This document shows positions 26,701-36,705 of a DNA stretch of 64,000 bases, piece after piece. A program made the position numbers and the translations under genes. The stretch is from Pedococcus aerophilus (lineage in GTDB: Bacteria > Actinomycetota > Actinomycetes > Actinomycetales > Dermatophilaceae): contig NZ_BAAARN010000001.1 of NCBI RefSeq assembly GCF_039532215.1, positions 311,036-375,035 on the forward strand, read 5' to 3'. Under the pieces are notes generated by a model. That model was not told where the DNA came from and did not search any database. It saw only the letters and a program-made list of their open reading frames with translations. Numbering within the stretch: position 1 is the first letter of the stretch; every line of letters begins with the position of its first letter.

Positions 26701-26896
26701 CACGCTCGACGACGAGAGCCTCGAGCAGGTGATGGCGGTGCTCGACGACCTGCGCGAGGGCGGCCGCGCCGTCGGGGTGGTGAGCCACGTCGCCGAGCTG
26801 CGCACCCGCATCTCGAGCCAGGTGGTCGTCATCAAGACCGAGCGCGGCTCGACGGTCCGCACCGGCATCGCCACCGACGCGGCCCCTGCAGCCTGA
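23717..26896 (+). CDS. sbcC: Exonuclease subunit SbcC
   Basis: A 1059-residue SMC/Rad50-like ATPase. The Walker A motif G35-A-T-G-A-G-K-T-S is at residues 35-43; two long Ala/Arg/Glu-rich coiled arms flank the zinc hook C546-P-V-C549; the C-terminus has the signature SLSGGESFMASLALALG and Walker B LFVDEGFGTLDD. It works with SbcD in end processing and repair. The GTG start is within the sbcD stop, so the two are coupled. A frame running upstream of this GTG is just overlap. Confidence 0.93.
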   Translation: MRLHHLTVTAFGPFAGSVEVDLDEVAAGGLFLIRGATGAGKTSLLDAIAFALYADVPGSRSKKGLHSDHADRGSVPTVTLEFTAVGRRFRIERSPEFFRPKSRGTGETKVQAKAVLWEQRASGWEALSTRHDEIADVVKDVLGMGLEQFNKVVLLPQGDFAAFLRATPEERRGLLEKLFDVSTYAGVEEWFATQRKESTARVEAHHAALRSDLAVLADVLADAPAGLVAAALGTTETPETPDTLEDLAAHDWSALPLDQLPAALDAIVAGLEAASVQALAAVDAARSADSIAATALHGAREVSARRERGTRATESLARLAGEQQAVDDAAARIDAAVRARSVSGDLAALSRADDAVARAQERLAVTSSRVDWPGVGREDSSQDDTGHDTGDGARAHLHELVDRMSEATAVLDDAERHRRTWHERTREHAVLAEQSRQVQVARAQVEARMAARRDAAVAAQRELAETTQAAGAVDVAAARVKELVSLHQTRVAVETGDLELAAADVAVAQCRTAAQDLRDAYQDLRQSRLDGMAAELAAQLDDDHPCPVCGSPDHPVPATSGGAATPEAVEAAERRWQAASARLSAAQTRHASLQAARAERLAQLGEEQRDADALAEAVSEARSAHADLVQRAASLERARTLVETAEAEIASLAEQAADLRDGLTAARTTLGALESDLAGDAATVREDLDRHARACPCAPGAPLAASSPDDTAGLLDSLAAVRRHHDAAAQSLEQHHAAMLDLEAARTTRVEVLTLTQAALAEAGFGDAHTARTAVLAPAQVAALQATVSTHETALVQATTVLEDPEVVAALEGVAPDLETLTTASDAARQAYTAALATDTLVRRTHAGVERVRASVADRGHALTTAAAHHEVLRELADAVAGTSASNTLRMRLSAFVLAARLEKVATLANERLATMGEGRYQLRHTDGLAARGARSGLGLEVLDLWTGQARDTSSLSGGESFMASLALALGLADAVREESGGFDLQTLFVDEGFGTLDDESLEQVMAVLDDLREGGRAVGVVSHVAELRTRISSQVVVIKTERGSTVRTGIATDAAPAA

Positions 26897-26960
26897 GCGG
26901 GTCGGGTACCTCGCCCGGGCCAGGACGACTCGGGTCACCCGTGGGGGGCGCGGAGACGTG

Positions 26961-26994
26961 CCACGGTGCGCGTAGTCGACTCCGCGCACCGTGG
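26961..26994. terminator. Bidirectional terminator between sbcC and gcvP
   Basis: CCACGGTGCGCG and CGCGCACCGTGG form a perfect 12-base stem around TAGTCGACTC. It lies between two convergent genes, 64 bases after sbcC and eight bases from the gcvP stop, and can serve both. Confidence 0.75.
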
Positions 26995-27002
26995 AGGGTC
27001 GG

Positions 27003-29936
<2,934 letters not shown>

Positions 29937-29993
29937 GAGGCTCCTGAACGTCGGACTGCTCGGATCGCCTCCCCATCTGTCACGGCTTGACCG

Positions 29994-30113
29994 CTCCAGA
30001 GGTGCCTGTCCCATGCAGTCCTGGCGCCTGAGAGGTTCCGGGGAGTTTGCCCCTTCGGCGCCCCGCCGTGGACCTCGCCGTCGTTCTCACGGGGCCAACG
30101 CGGGGACTCTCCC
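29994..30113 (-). promoter_or_regulatory. Glycine riboswitch upstream of gcvP
   Basis: On the minus strand the leader contains the conserved glycine aptamer blocks in order: GGGAGAG, then CGCCGAAGGGGCAAACTCCCC, split as CGCCGAAGGGGC and AAACTCCCC, then ACCTCTCAGGCGCC, GGACTGCATGGGACAGGC and CTCTGGAG. One aptamer is seen, with an extended P3 stem. It ends 57 bases before the gcvP ATG. Glycine riboswitches of this kind usually activate gcv genes. A -10-like TAGATT (30142-30137) lies just upstream. Confidence 0.9.
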
Positions 30114-30144
30114 GCACGGGATGTTCAGCGCGGCCCAATCTACA

Positions 30145-30182
30145 GCACGGGCCGCCGCTCCCGAAGGAGCGACGGCCCGTGC
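30145..30182 (-). terminator. Terminator after the Rv1830-like MerR gene
   Basis: GCACGGGCCG-C-CGCTCC pairs with GGAGCG-A-CGGCCCGTGC around CGAA: sixteen pairs with one mismatch. It lies 21 bases past the MerR stop on the minus strand and is overlapped by the likely gcvP leader promoter. Confidence 0.75.
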
Positions 30183-30203
30183 CGGACAGTCGGTGGTGGC
30201 AGG

Positions 30204-30794
30204 TCAGGCGAGACGGGCCTGACGGCGCACGCGCAGCTCGTCGCCGGGGTGGTCGGCGGGCGCCTCGTCGTCGGTGCGCTCGCTGGGCAGCTCGGCGAGC
30301 TCACCCTCGACCTCGCGCCAGACCCGGCCGACGGCGATGCCGAAGACTCCCTGGCCACCCTGCACGAGGTCGATGACCTCGTCTGCGGACGTGCACTCGT
30401 AGACCGAGGCGCCGTCGCTCATCAGCGTGATCTGGGCGAGGTCCTCGACCCCGCGCTCACGCAGGTGGGTGATCGCGACCCGGATCTGCTGGAGGGACAC
30501 CCCGGTGTCCAGGAGCCGCTTGACGACCTTGAGGACGAGGATGTCGCGGAAGCCGTAGAGGCGCTGCGTGCCCGAGCCCGTGGCGCCGCGCACCGAGGGC
30601 TCGACGAGCCCGGTCCGGGCCCAGTAGTCGAGCTGGCGGTAGGTGATCCCGGCTGCCTTGCAGGCCGTCGGGCCGCGGTAGCCGATGTCCTCGCTCAGCT
30701 CGGGGAGGTCGTCCGTGAACAAAAGCCCCTGTGCCGCACTGGGCACACTCGTGTGGCCGTGGCCAGCCTCACTGCTCGTGTTCACGACGCTCAC
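30204..30794 (-). CDS. MerR-family regulator (Rv1830-like)
   Basis: A 196-residue MerR protein. The winged helix reads YRGPTACKAAGITYRQLDYWARTGLVEPSVRG, then TGSGTQRLYGFRDILVLKVVKRLLDTGVSLQQI. It lacks a cysteine-type metal site at the C-terminus, so it is not a metal or redox sensor. Its place, between gcvP and the bifunctional-nuclease-family gene, matches mycobacterial Rv1830, implicated in growth and division control. The untranslated leader carries three GAACTAC repeats. Confidence 0.8.
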   Translation of the reverse strand: MSVVNTSSEAGHGHTSVPSAAQGLLFTDDLPELSEDIGYRGPTACKAAGITYRQLDYWARTGLVEPSVRGATGSGTQRLYGFRDILVLKVVKRLLDTGVSLQQIRVAITHLRERGVEDLAQITLMSDGASVYECTSADEVIDLVQGGQGVFGIAVGRVWREVEGELAELPSERTDDEAPADHPGDELRVRRQARLA

Positions 30795-30803
30795 CTCCTG
30801 GTC

Positions 30804-30835
30804 GAACTACCGGGTCGAACTACATGGGGAACTAC
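30804..30835 (-). repeat. Triplicated GAACTAC in the MerR leader
   Basis: GAACTAC starts at 30804, 30817 and 30829, i.e. every 12-13 bases; on the coding strand it reads GTAGTTC three times immediately upstream of the AGGAGG ribosome site. A helical-repeat spacing near 12 suits a protein-binding array or autoregulation. A promoter TTGACG-N18-TACGGT lies just upstream. Confidence 0.55.
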
Positions 30836-30898
30836 ATGGATCGTATTCGTGGTCTGGGCTGACCGTACGGCCGCACAGAATGCAACGTCAACAACCAC

Positions 30899-30938
30899 TC
30901 GACCTCGGGGTTTCGGCGTGTCGCGCCGTCGAGGTCGA
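30899..30938 (-). terminator. Hairpin between the BFN-family gene and the MerR gene
   Basis: TCGACCTCG and CGAGGTCGA form the outer stem, with an inner CGGCG/CGCCG stem, about 55 bases past the BFN-family stop. The rest of the gap holds the MerR promoter and leader. Confidence 0.5.
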
Positions 30939-30991
30939 CTCTCGATGTTGAGTTGAGATTGAGGGTCTGAGCACGCGGAGTGGCCGGGAGG

Positions 30992-31489
30992 TCAGGCCTG
31001 GGGTCCGGTTTCGCCCGGTTTGGTCTCAAAGTCCTCGGCAGACACGTGGTCGAGGAACTCGCGGAAACGCTCGACCTCGTCGTCCTTGTCCTCCTCGCCG
31101 CTCATCGCGACGCCGGCCTCCTCGAGGAGCGCCTCCCCCGCGACGATCGTGGTCCCGGTGCGCAGCGCGAGGGCGATCGCGTCGGAGGACCGCGAGGAGA
31201 TCTCGGTGGTGCCGTCGAGGACGAGGGCGGCGTGGAAGACCCCGTCCCTCAGCTCGACGATGCGGACCTCGGTGAGGGTGTGACCGAGGCCCTCGATGAC
31301 GTTCTTCATCAGGTCGTGGGTCAACGGCCGGGGCGGCTCGATGCCCTGCTGGGCGTACGCGATGGCCGTGGCCTCGGCCGCGCCGATCCAGATCGGCAGG
31401 TAGCGGTCGCCGTCACGCTCCCGCAGCAGCACGATGGGGTGGTTGGTGGGCATCTCCACCCGGACGCCGAGAACCTCGAGCTCCTTCAC
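30992..31489 (-). CDS. Bifunctional nuclease family protein (DUF151)
   Basis: A 165-residue member of the bifunctional nuclease family. It begins KELEVLGVRVEMP and has YLPIWIGAAEATAIAYAQQG, PRPLTHDLM and EISSRSSDAIALALRTG, as in Rv1829. A DNase/RNase activity is known for a plant relative; the bacterial role is unclear. The GTG start is six bases after TACGGT with GGAGGT in between but too close, which is best explained as a leaderless transcript. It follows ftsR by 19 bases. Confidence 0.8.
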   Translation of the reverse strand: MKELEVLGVRVEMPTNHPIVLLRERDGDRYLPIWIGAAEATAIAYAQQGIEPPRPLTHDLMKNVIEGLGHTLTEVRIVELRDGVFHAALVLDGTTEISSRSSDAIALALRTGTTIVAGEALLEEAGVAMSGEEDKDDEVERFREFLDHVSAEDFETKPGETGPQA

Positions 31490-31508
31490 ACCTCCACCGT
31501 ACCCCGGT

Positions 31509-32240
31509 TCAGCCGCGGTGCAGTCCGTCCTTGACGAGGGCGGTGTGCAGGGCGACGCAGAGGCGCAGCACGTCTCCTGTCGGGTCCGTGGCAGCACCGC
31601 CACGACCGGTCCGCCCGGAGGCTGCCCGCAACGGGGTGACGACCTGCTGGACCAGCCCGATCTCTCGGTCGGCGGCGGTCCGGAACGGGCGCAGGTGACG
31701 CGGCTCGACCCCGTATGCAGCGAGGGCGCCGGCGGTGTGGGCGATGCTCAGCGCCGCGTCGCCGTAGTGCCCACCGGCGTCCGGGCGCACCAGCCCGAAG
31801 GTCTCCAGCGCGTCCATCGTGGCGGGGTCCAGGCCTGCTGCTGCTGCGAGCTCGTCCCGGGTCAGTCGCAGGGTGCCCTGCTCCGTGAGGGCGTCGGCGG
31901 CGGGCACGTCGGGGTCGGTGACCGGCGCGGGGACCGAAGGCCGCGGCATACCGGAGGACGAGCCGCGCTCCGGGGTCAGGCCGCGGTCGAGGGCGTCGAG
32001 GGCGTCGCGGATGACCTTGAGCGGCCAGAAGTGGTCGCGCTGGGCGGTGAGGACGTACCGGAGCCGGTCCACGTCGGCAGCGGTGTAGGTGCGGTAGCCG
32101 GAGCCGGTCCGTGCCGGGGTGACCAGACCCTCCGCCTCGAGGAAGCGGATCTTGGAGATGGTGACGTCCGGGAAGTCCTCACGCAACGCCGCGAGGACCG
32201 CCCCGATCGCCATGGACTGCCGAGGGGTGCGAGCGGTCAC
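31509..32240 (-). CDS. ftsR: MerR-family regulator, FtsR-like (Rv1828 type)
   Basis: A 243-residue MerR regulator: MAIGAVLAALREDFPDVTISKIRFLEAEGLV, then TGSGYRTYTAADVDRLRYVLTAQRDHFWPLKVIRDALDALDRGL. Its position next to garA corresponds to FtsR of Corynebacterium glutamicum (activator of ftsZ) and Rv1828. There is a poorly conserved linker (about 90-130) and a C-terminal sensory-looking domain. GTG start; the upstream garA gene ends 11 bases before it. Confidence 0.8.
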   Translation of the reverse strand: MTARTPRQSMAIGAVLAALREDFPDVTISKIRFLEAEGLVTPARTGSGYRTYTAADVDRLRYVLTAQRDHFWPLKVIRDALDALDRGLTPERGSSSGMPRPSVPAPVTDPDVPAADALTEQGTLRLTRDELAAAAGLDPATMDALETFGLVRPDAGGHYGDAALSIAHTAGALAAYGVEPRHLRPFRTAADREIGLVQQVVTPLRAASGRTGRGGAATDPTGDVLRLCVALHTALVKDGLHRG

Positions 32241-32251
32241 AGGTGCCTTGG

Positions 32252-32707
32252 TCAGGCCCTGCCGGCGTAGAACACCAGGCGGAACTTGCCGATCTGGACC
32301 TCGTCACCGGTGTGCAGGGTGACCTCGTCGATCCGCTCACGGTTGACGTAGGTGCCGTTGAGGGAGCCCACGTCGCGGACGACGAACGTCTCGCCCTCGC
32401 GCCGGAAGTTGGCGTGCTTGCGCGAGACGGTGACGTCGTCGAGGAAGATGTCGCTGTCGGGGTGACGGCCGGAGTTGACCTCGTCGTCGTCCAGCAGGAA
32501 CCGCGCACCGGTGTTGGGACCGCGCAGCACGACGAGCAGGGCGGTGCCGGGACGCAGCGCGTCGACGGTGGCCTGGTCGGCCTTGCTGAGCGAGACCTCG
32601 GTCTCGGCCGACGTGTCGACCTGCTCGAGGCCCGAGATGCCGGGGAGACGCATGGTCGTCGGCTCGTGCGGGTGCGAGGCCTGCTCGTCCATCTCGCTGC
32701 CGTTCAT
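32252..32707 (-). CDS. garA: FHA-domain regulator GarA/OdhI
   Basis: A 151-residue forkhead-associated protein. The FHA core reads LLDDDEVNSGRHPDSDIF, then DDVTVSRKHANF and DVGSLNGTYVNRERI. GarA/OdhI binds and inhibits the E1 of 2-oxoglutarate dehydrogenase and adjusts glutamate metabolism; Ser/Thr kinases switch it off by phosphorylating an N-terminal ETTSVF. That exact motif is not present here: the N-terminus has EPTTMRLPG (T17, T18) and a shorter linker, so the phosphosite may be shifted. It is cotranscribed with ftsR and gcvH. Confidence 0.9.
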   Translation of the reverse strand: MNGSEMDEQASHPHEPTTMRLPGISGLEQVDTSAETEVSLSKADQATVDALRPGTALLVVLRGPNTGARFLLDDDEVNSGRHPDSDIFLDDVTVSRKHANFRREGETFVVRDVGSLNGTYVNRERIDEVTLHTGDEVQIGKFRLVFYAGRA

Positions 32708-32837
32708 CGGTGCTGCGCTCCTCTGTTGTCGTCAAGCCCCTCTAGCAAAGCACACACCCTAGGTGACGCCGCTGACAGTGCGCAGCGGATTCCGGCGGGG
32801 TGCCGGGCGCGTGTCGGGCGCCCCGTCGAGCAGGTGG

Positions 32838-33227
32838 TCAGCCGAGCTGGCCCTGGTATGCCGCGGGGTCCAGGAGGGCGTCGACGGCGGCTGCGTCCGA
32901 GGGACGGATCTCGTACATCCAGCCCTCGCCGTAGGGGTCGGTGTTGACGAGCTCGGGCGTGGCGTCGAGGGACTCGTTCACCGCGGTGATCTCGCCGGCC
33001 AGCGGGGCGTAGAGGTCGCTGACGGACTTGGTCGACTCGACCTCGCCGCAGGCGTCACCTGTGGCGACGGTGTCGCCGACGCTCGGGAGGCTGACGTAGA
33101 CGACGTCGCCGAGGGCGTCCTGGGCGAAGGAGGTGATCCCGATGCGCACGGTGCCGTCATCGCCGGAGCGCACCCACTCGTGCTCGGCGGTGTAACGCAG
33201 GTCCTGGGGGTACTCCAGCTCGCTCAT
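32838..33227 (-). CDS. gcvH: Glycine cleavage system H protein
   Basis: A 129-residue lipoyl-carrier protein. It starts SELEYPQDLRYTAEHEWV and the lipoyl lysine is K67 in GEVESTKSVSD; the tail GWMYEIRPSD is standard. It shuttles the aminomethyl group from GcvP to GcvT. GAGGAG precedes the ATG. It lies between DUF881 and garA rather than next to gcvP, as in mycobacteria. Confidence 0.96.
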   Translation of the reverse strand: MSELEYPQDLRYTAEHEWVRSGDDGTVRIGITSFAQDALGDVVYVSLPSVGDTVATGDACGEVESTKSVSDLYAPLAGEITAVNESLDATPELVNTDPYGEGWMYEIRPSDAAAVDALLDPAAYQGQLG

Positions 33228-33266
33228 GCTGCTCCTCTGGCGCGTGACTGACGGTGGGGCTGAACG

Positions 33267-33280
33267 CTGTCGGCCGACAG
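33267..33280. promoter_or_regulatory. 14-bp palindrome upstream of gcvH
   Basis: CTGTCGGCCGACAG is a perfect palindrome 40 bases before the gcvH ATG, in the 125-base gap after the DUF881 gene. It could be an operator or the tip of a hairpin ending the upstream transcript. Confidence 0.4.
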
Positions 33281-33352
33281 TGTGTCCGACCGGGGTGGGA
33301 CGTCGACCGGCGGGGGTGGTGGTGCGGTCCGGCGGGTGCTGCGGTCCCCCGG

Positions 33353-34165
33353 CTACTTCGACGGCGCCGGGACGGGCCGAGCGTAACGAGGGTCCTGAAG
33401 GGAGTGCAATGCGGTGATCTCGATCGAGTCGGCCTGGCGCACGGTCGACGTCGCACCGTCGCCACGCACCGACTCCGAGACGCCGCCGGGGATGTCCATC
33501 GCCGAGGCCATGGTGGCCGGGTCCCCGATCGCCTTGATGGAGTACGGCGGGTCGACCCGCCGTCCGCTGATCTCCACCCCGCCGTTGGCGTCGGCGAACC
33601 AGGTGTTCGCGACGACCCGGACGTCGCCGATCTGCACGGCCTCGGCACCTGCGTCGCGCAGCTCCTGGAGGGCGTCGAGGAGGCGTGCGGCACTGACCTT
33701 GCGGTCGGGGTCGTTGATGGTGATGACGACACCGGGGCCGGTGGCCGGCGCGGTGCCGCTGAGGATGCCCAGCGTGTCGAGCCGTTCCTGGGCCGACTTC
33801 AGCGCCTCGGCGCTCGAGTCGACGCCGGAGAGCAGGGTGTCGCGGCTGCTCTCGAGCTCGCGGGTGTCGCTGGCGAGCCTGCCCTGCTCCTGGCTGACGT
33901 CGTCGAGGATGCGGACGAGCTCGTCCTCGCGCAGCTGCTCCAGCCCGCTCTGGTCGGTCTGCTGGACCTGCGTGGCGATGGCGAACCCCAGGGCGATGGC
34001 CAGCAGCGCGGCGAAGGCGTTCGCGCGGGTGGCGCGCGGACGCGCCATACGCAGCAGCGTGACCCACGCGTTGGAGGAGGCGTCGTTCCTGGCGGCCGCA
34101 CGAGGGGTCGGCGACGACCCCGAGGGCTTCTCCTCGGGACCGGGGGCGGACGACGTCGAGGTCAT
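33353..34165 (-). CDS. DUF881 membrane-anchored protein
   Basis: A 270-residue bitopic protein: a short cytoplasmic N-terminus, one membrane helix (about 49-66, LLAIALGFAIATQV), a coiled coil and a DUF881 domain (GPGVVITINDPD, then NTWFADANGG and PYSIKAIGDP). DUF881 proteins occur with the small basic protein in Gram-positive bacteria and are suspected to act in cell envelope or division; their function is unproved. The ATG overlaps the small basic protein stop (ATGA). Confidence 0.8.
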   Translation of the reverse strand: MTSTSSAPGPEEKPSGSSPTPRAAARNDASSNAWVTLLRMARPRATRANAFAALLAIALGFAIATQVQQTDQSGLEQLREDELVRILDDVSQEQGRLASDTRELESSRDTLLSGVDSSAEALKSAQERLDTLGILSGTAPATGPGVVITINDPDRKVSAARLLDALQELRDAGAEAVQIGDVRVVANTWFADANGGVEISGRRVDPPYSIKAIGDPATMASAMDIPGGVSESVRGDGATSTVRQADSIEITALHSLQDPRYARPVPAPSK

Positions 34166-34494
34166 GCCTTGAACAGGTGCCGGCGGATGGAGGCGACGTT
34201 GGAGAAGATCCGGACCCCGAGGACGACCACGACACCGGTGCTCAGCTGCGAACCGACCCCGAGCTGGTCCCCCAGGAAGACGATGAAGGCAGCGACCACG
34301 ACGTTCGCGAGGAACGACACGACGAAGACCTTGTCGTTGAAGATCCCGTCGAGCACGGCCCGGACGGCCCCGAAGACCGCGTCGAGGGCAGCGATGACGG
34401 CGATCGGGAGGTAGGGCTGCAGCACGAGTGGCACCTCGGGACCCCAGAGGAGCCCGATGAGCACTCCGCCGACGAGGCCGAGCAGGGGTATCAC
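34162..34494 (-). CDS. Small basic family protein (DUF1290)
   Basis: A 110-residue membrane protein with about three hydrophobic helices, LLGLVGGVLIGLLWG, then YLPIAVIAALDAVFGAVRA and VVVAAFIVFLGDQLG, ending in a basic tail RRHLFKA. DUF1290 members accompany DUF881 and CDP-alcohol phosphotransferases. The GTG overlaps the upstream stop (GTGA), so it is tightly coupled on both sides. Confidence 0.85.
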   Translation of the reverse strand: MIPLLGLVGGVLIGLLWGPEVPLVLQPYLPIAVIAALDAVFGAVRAVLDGIFNDKVFVVSFLANVVVAAFIVFLGDQLGVGSQLSTGVVVVLGVRIFSNVASIRRHLFKA

Positions 34495-35486
34495 GGTGAG
34501 TTCTCCGAGGTGGGTTCGGGACTGGTGGAGTCGGTGCTGGTCGCGGTGCTGCTGTTCGCGCTGCTGCTGGTCGAGGGGGTCGGTGCGCTGGACGCCGGAG
34601 CCGGGACGGTGGCCTCCCGCACGGTGAGCGAGGTGGCGGCCGGGACGGTGAGGTCGTCGCGGGCGTCCATGGAAACACGGATGCCGTAGTTGTCCTTGAG
34701 GGCGCGCGCGTACGCACCGCCGGCGGTCTCCGCGAACTCGACCTGCAGCCCGTCCGGGTCGCCGAGCACGGTGATCGTGTACGGCCGCGCCAGCGGACGG
34801 TAGTTGACGAGGATCGCGTCACCCGCGAAGCGGATCGCCGAGCGCGAGGTCAGCCGTTGGCCGTTGACGGAGATCGCCTCTGCGCCGGCCTCCCACAACC
34901 CGTTGACGACGACCTGCATGTCCCGCGAGTACAGGATCCCGTCGGAGTCCTCGCTCGACGTGCGGGGGTTGCCGTCGGCGCTGGTGCCGTCGGCTCCCGG
35001 TGCGTTGTCGAGGACGACGACGAGGCCCTTGCCCTGCATGGACTGGGCGCCCGAGGCGACGTCCAGGGCCGCCAGCCGGGTCTGCAGCGACGAGGACGTC
35101 TGGCCCAGCGCCCGGCCGCGCAGCTGGTCGACCTGCTCCTGCAGGGTGCGCAGGTTGGCCTCCTGCCGCTCCACGGCCGATCGCCGGCTCTCCACCTGGG
35201 ACACGAGCTGGACCTTGGCCTCGGCGGCCGACGTCGACGGCGCCCGCAGGGCGACCGCGCCGAGCGTGAGCAGCAGTCCGGTCACGACCGCAGCGACCGC
35301 CACCGTGGCCGTCCTGGTGCCTGTGCTCGAGGGCAGTCCCTCGGCGACCCGCCGCTCGGCCGCTGCCGCGTACCCGGGGTCGAGGGGCCGTTCCATCATC
35401 GAGGTGAGCAACGTCATCGACTCGTCGGGACGCCGTCCCGACGGGGTCGGGTTCGGGGTGGCCGTGCGGTGCGAGGTGGGTCCCAT
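34491..35486 (-). CDS. DUF881 membrane-anchored protein, second paralog
   Basis: A 331-residue protein: membrane helix about 62-82, a coiled coil, the DUF881 domain (SMQGKGLVVVLDNAPG, ILVNYRPLARPYTITVLGDP) and an acidic/Ser-Thr-Pro-rich tail of about 45 residues that is probably disordered. It is a paralog of the DUF881 protein on the other side of the small basic protein and is the first of the three-gene DUF881 cluster. Confidence 0.8.
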   Translation of the reverse strand: MGPTSHRTATPNPTPSGRRPDESMTLLTSMMERPLDPGYAAAAERRVAEGLPSSTGTRTATVAVAAVVTGLLLTLGAVALRAPSTSAAEAKVQLVSQVESRRSAVERQEANLRTLQEQVDQLRGRALGQTSSSLQTRLAALDVASGAQSMQGKGLVVVLDNAPGADGTSADGNPRTSSEDSDGILYSRDMQVVVNGLWEAGAEAISVNGQRLTSRSAIRFAGDAILVNYRPLARPYTITVLGDPDGLQVEFAETAGGAYARALKDNYGIRVSMDARDDLTVPAATSLTVREATVPAPASSAPTPSTSSSANSSTATSTDSTSPEPTSENSP

Positions 35487-35494
35487 GGGTCGCC

Positions 35495-36109
35495 TCAGCG
35501 GGTGGCGGCCACGTCAGCGGCCACCACCTGGCGGGCCTGGACGATGTACATGACGCCGGCGATCCAGTACAGGGCCGTGCCCCACCAAGCGAAGGCCCAG
35601 CCGATGGGCAGGGCCCAGGCGGCGAAGGAGCTGTCGCCCTGCCCCAGCAGGAGGAGCGGGAAGGCGTAGAGGAGGTTGAAGGTCGCGGCCTTGCCGACGA
35701 AGTGCACGGGCAGACCGGTCTGGCCGTGCCGCTTCACCCACCACAGGACACCGGCCAGGAGCACCTCGCGCGCCACGAGCGCCCACACCAGCCACCACGG
35801 GATGACGTCGCGCACCGCCAGGCCGAACAGGGTCGTGGCGATGTAGAGGCGGTCGGCGAAGGGGTCGAGCAGCTGGCCGAGCCGGGACTCCAGCCCGTAG
35901 CGCCGGGCGATCTTGCCATCGAGGTAGTCGCTGAGCCCGGACAGCGTCAGCGTGATCAGCGCGATGGCGTCGTGCTCGGTCAGGATCGCCCACAGGAACA
36001 CGGGCACGCCGAGCAGCCGCAGCAGCGACAGGACGTTCGGGAGGGTCAGCACACGGTCGGACACCGGGGCCACCCCTGCCCCCGTCCCCCGACCACCCTC
36101 AGCTGCCAC
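35495..36109 (-). CDS. pgsA: CDP-alcohol phosphatidyltransferase (PgsA-like)
   Basis: A 204-residue membrane enzyme with the CDP-alcohol phosphotransferase motif DG-x2-AR-x8-G-x3-D-x3-D: LDGKIARRYGLESR, then LGQLLDPFADR. Several membrane helices surround it. The family makes phosphatidylglycerol phosphate, cardiolipin or related lipids; the location matches mycobacterial pgsA2 (Rv1822). The GTG start is six bases after TAGGCT and has no ribosome site. It appears to head the transcription unit down to garA. Confidence 0.85.
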   Translation of the reverse strand: MAAEGGRGTGAGVAPVSDRVLTLPNVLSLLRLLGVPVFLWAILTEHDAIALITLTLSGLSDYLDGKIARRYGLESRLGQLLDPFADRLYIATTLFGLAVRDVIPWWLVWALVAREVLLAGVLWWVKRHGQTGLPVHFVGKAATFNLLYAFPLLLLGQGDSSFAAWALPIGWAFAWWGTALYWIAGVMYIVQARQVVAADVAATR

Positions 36110-36200
36110 GCCCGCAGCCTAACGGGCTGCCTCCACCCGCCGACCGCAGGCATGGCCGTCGGACGACCAGGGAGATGACGGGCTGCCGGCGTCCGCCGTG

Positions 36201-36644
36201 CTAATCCTCGCCGCGCAGGGCCGCCAACGTCTTCTCGACCCGCCGCGCGCGGGTCTCTGCGGCCTTGGCACCCTCGATGGCCAGGGCGTGCTGACGCTGG
36301 TGGGAGTAGGAGAGCCGTGCCCAGGCCGACGTCGCGTCAGGGTCGTCGGCCAGGGCCTTCGCGAGCTCGGCCGGGACCTCGACGACACGCGGCGCGGTGT
36401 CCAGCTCGAGGTCCACGTCATACGTCCGGCCCCCGGTGGTGCCGGTGAGCCCGCGGTTCTCCGCGCTCACCCCGACCCAGGATCTGCCCCCCATCGGCGC
36501 GATGCTGCCGCGGTAGGTCACGCCGTTGACGGTCACCGTGACCTTCGGGCGCCTGCCACCACCGAGGGCGTCGACCACCTCCTGCGGCACCTCGAACCCC
36601 GTGGTCGTCCCACCCGTCTGCTGGAGCTCGGCCGTGAACCTCAT
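36201..36644 (-). CDS. YdeI/DUF1905 family protein
   Basis: A 147-residue protein with an N-terminal DUF1905 beta domain (MRFTAELQQTGGTTTGFEVP) and a C-terminal YdeI-like helical tail (AWARLSYSHQRQHALAIEGAK). The function of the family is unknown; E. coli YdeI is linked to stress tolerance. The ATG at 36644 is chosen because the upstream codons show no similarity. It is divergent from the DUF2461 gene, 61 bases apart. Confidence 0.8.
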   Translation of the reverse strand: MRFTAELQQTGGTTTGFEVPQEVVDALGGGRRPKVTVTVNGVTYRGSIAPMGGRSWVGVSAENRGLTGTTGGRTYDVDLELDTAPRVVEVPAELAKALADDPDATSAWARLSYSHQRQHALAIEGAKAAETRARRVEKTLAALRGED

Positions 36645-36705
36645 GCGGAGAGTATGCAGCGCAGCCGGGCCCCGTGGGCCCGTGGGCCCGTGGCACAGTG
36701 GCCGG

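Noticed and set aside
36668-36692. GTGGGCCC repeats before the DUF2461 gene
   Set aside because: Short and imperfect; probably simple-sequence slippage with no clear regulatory role.
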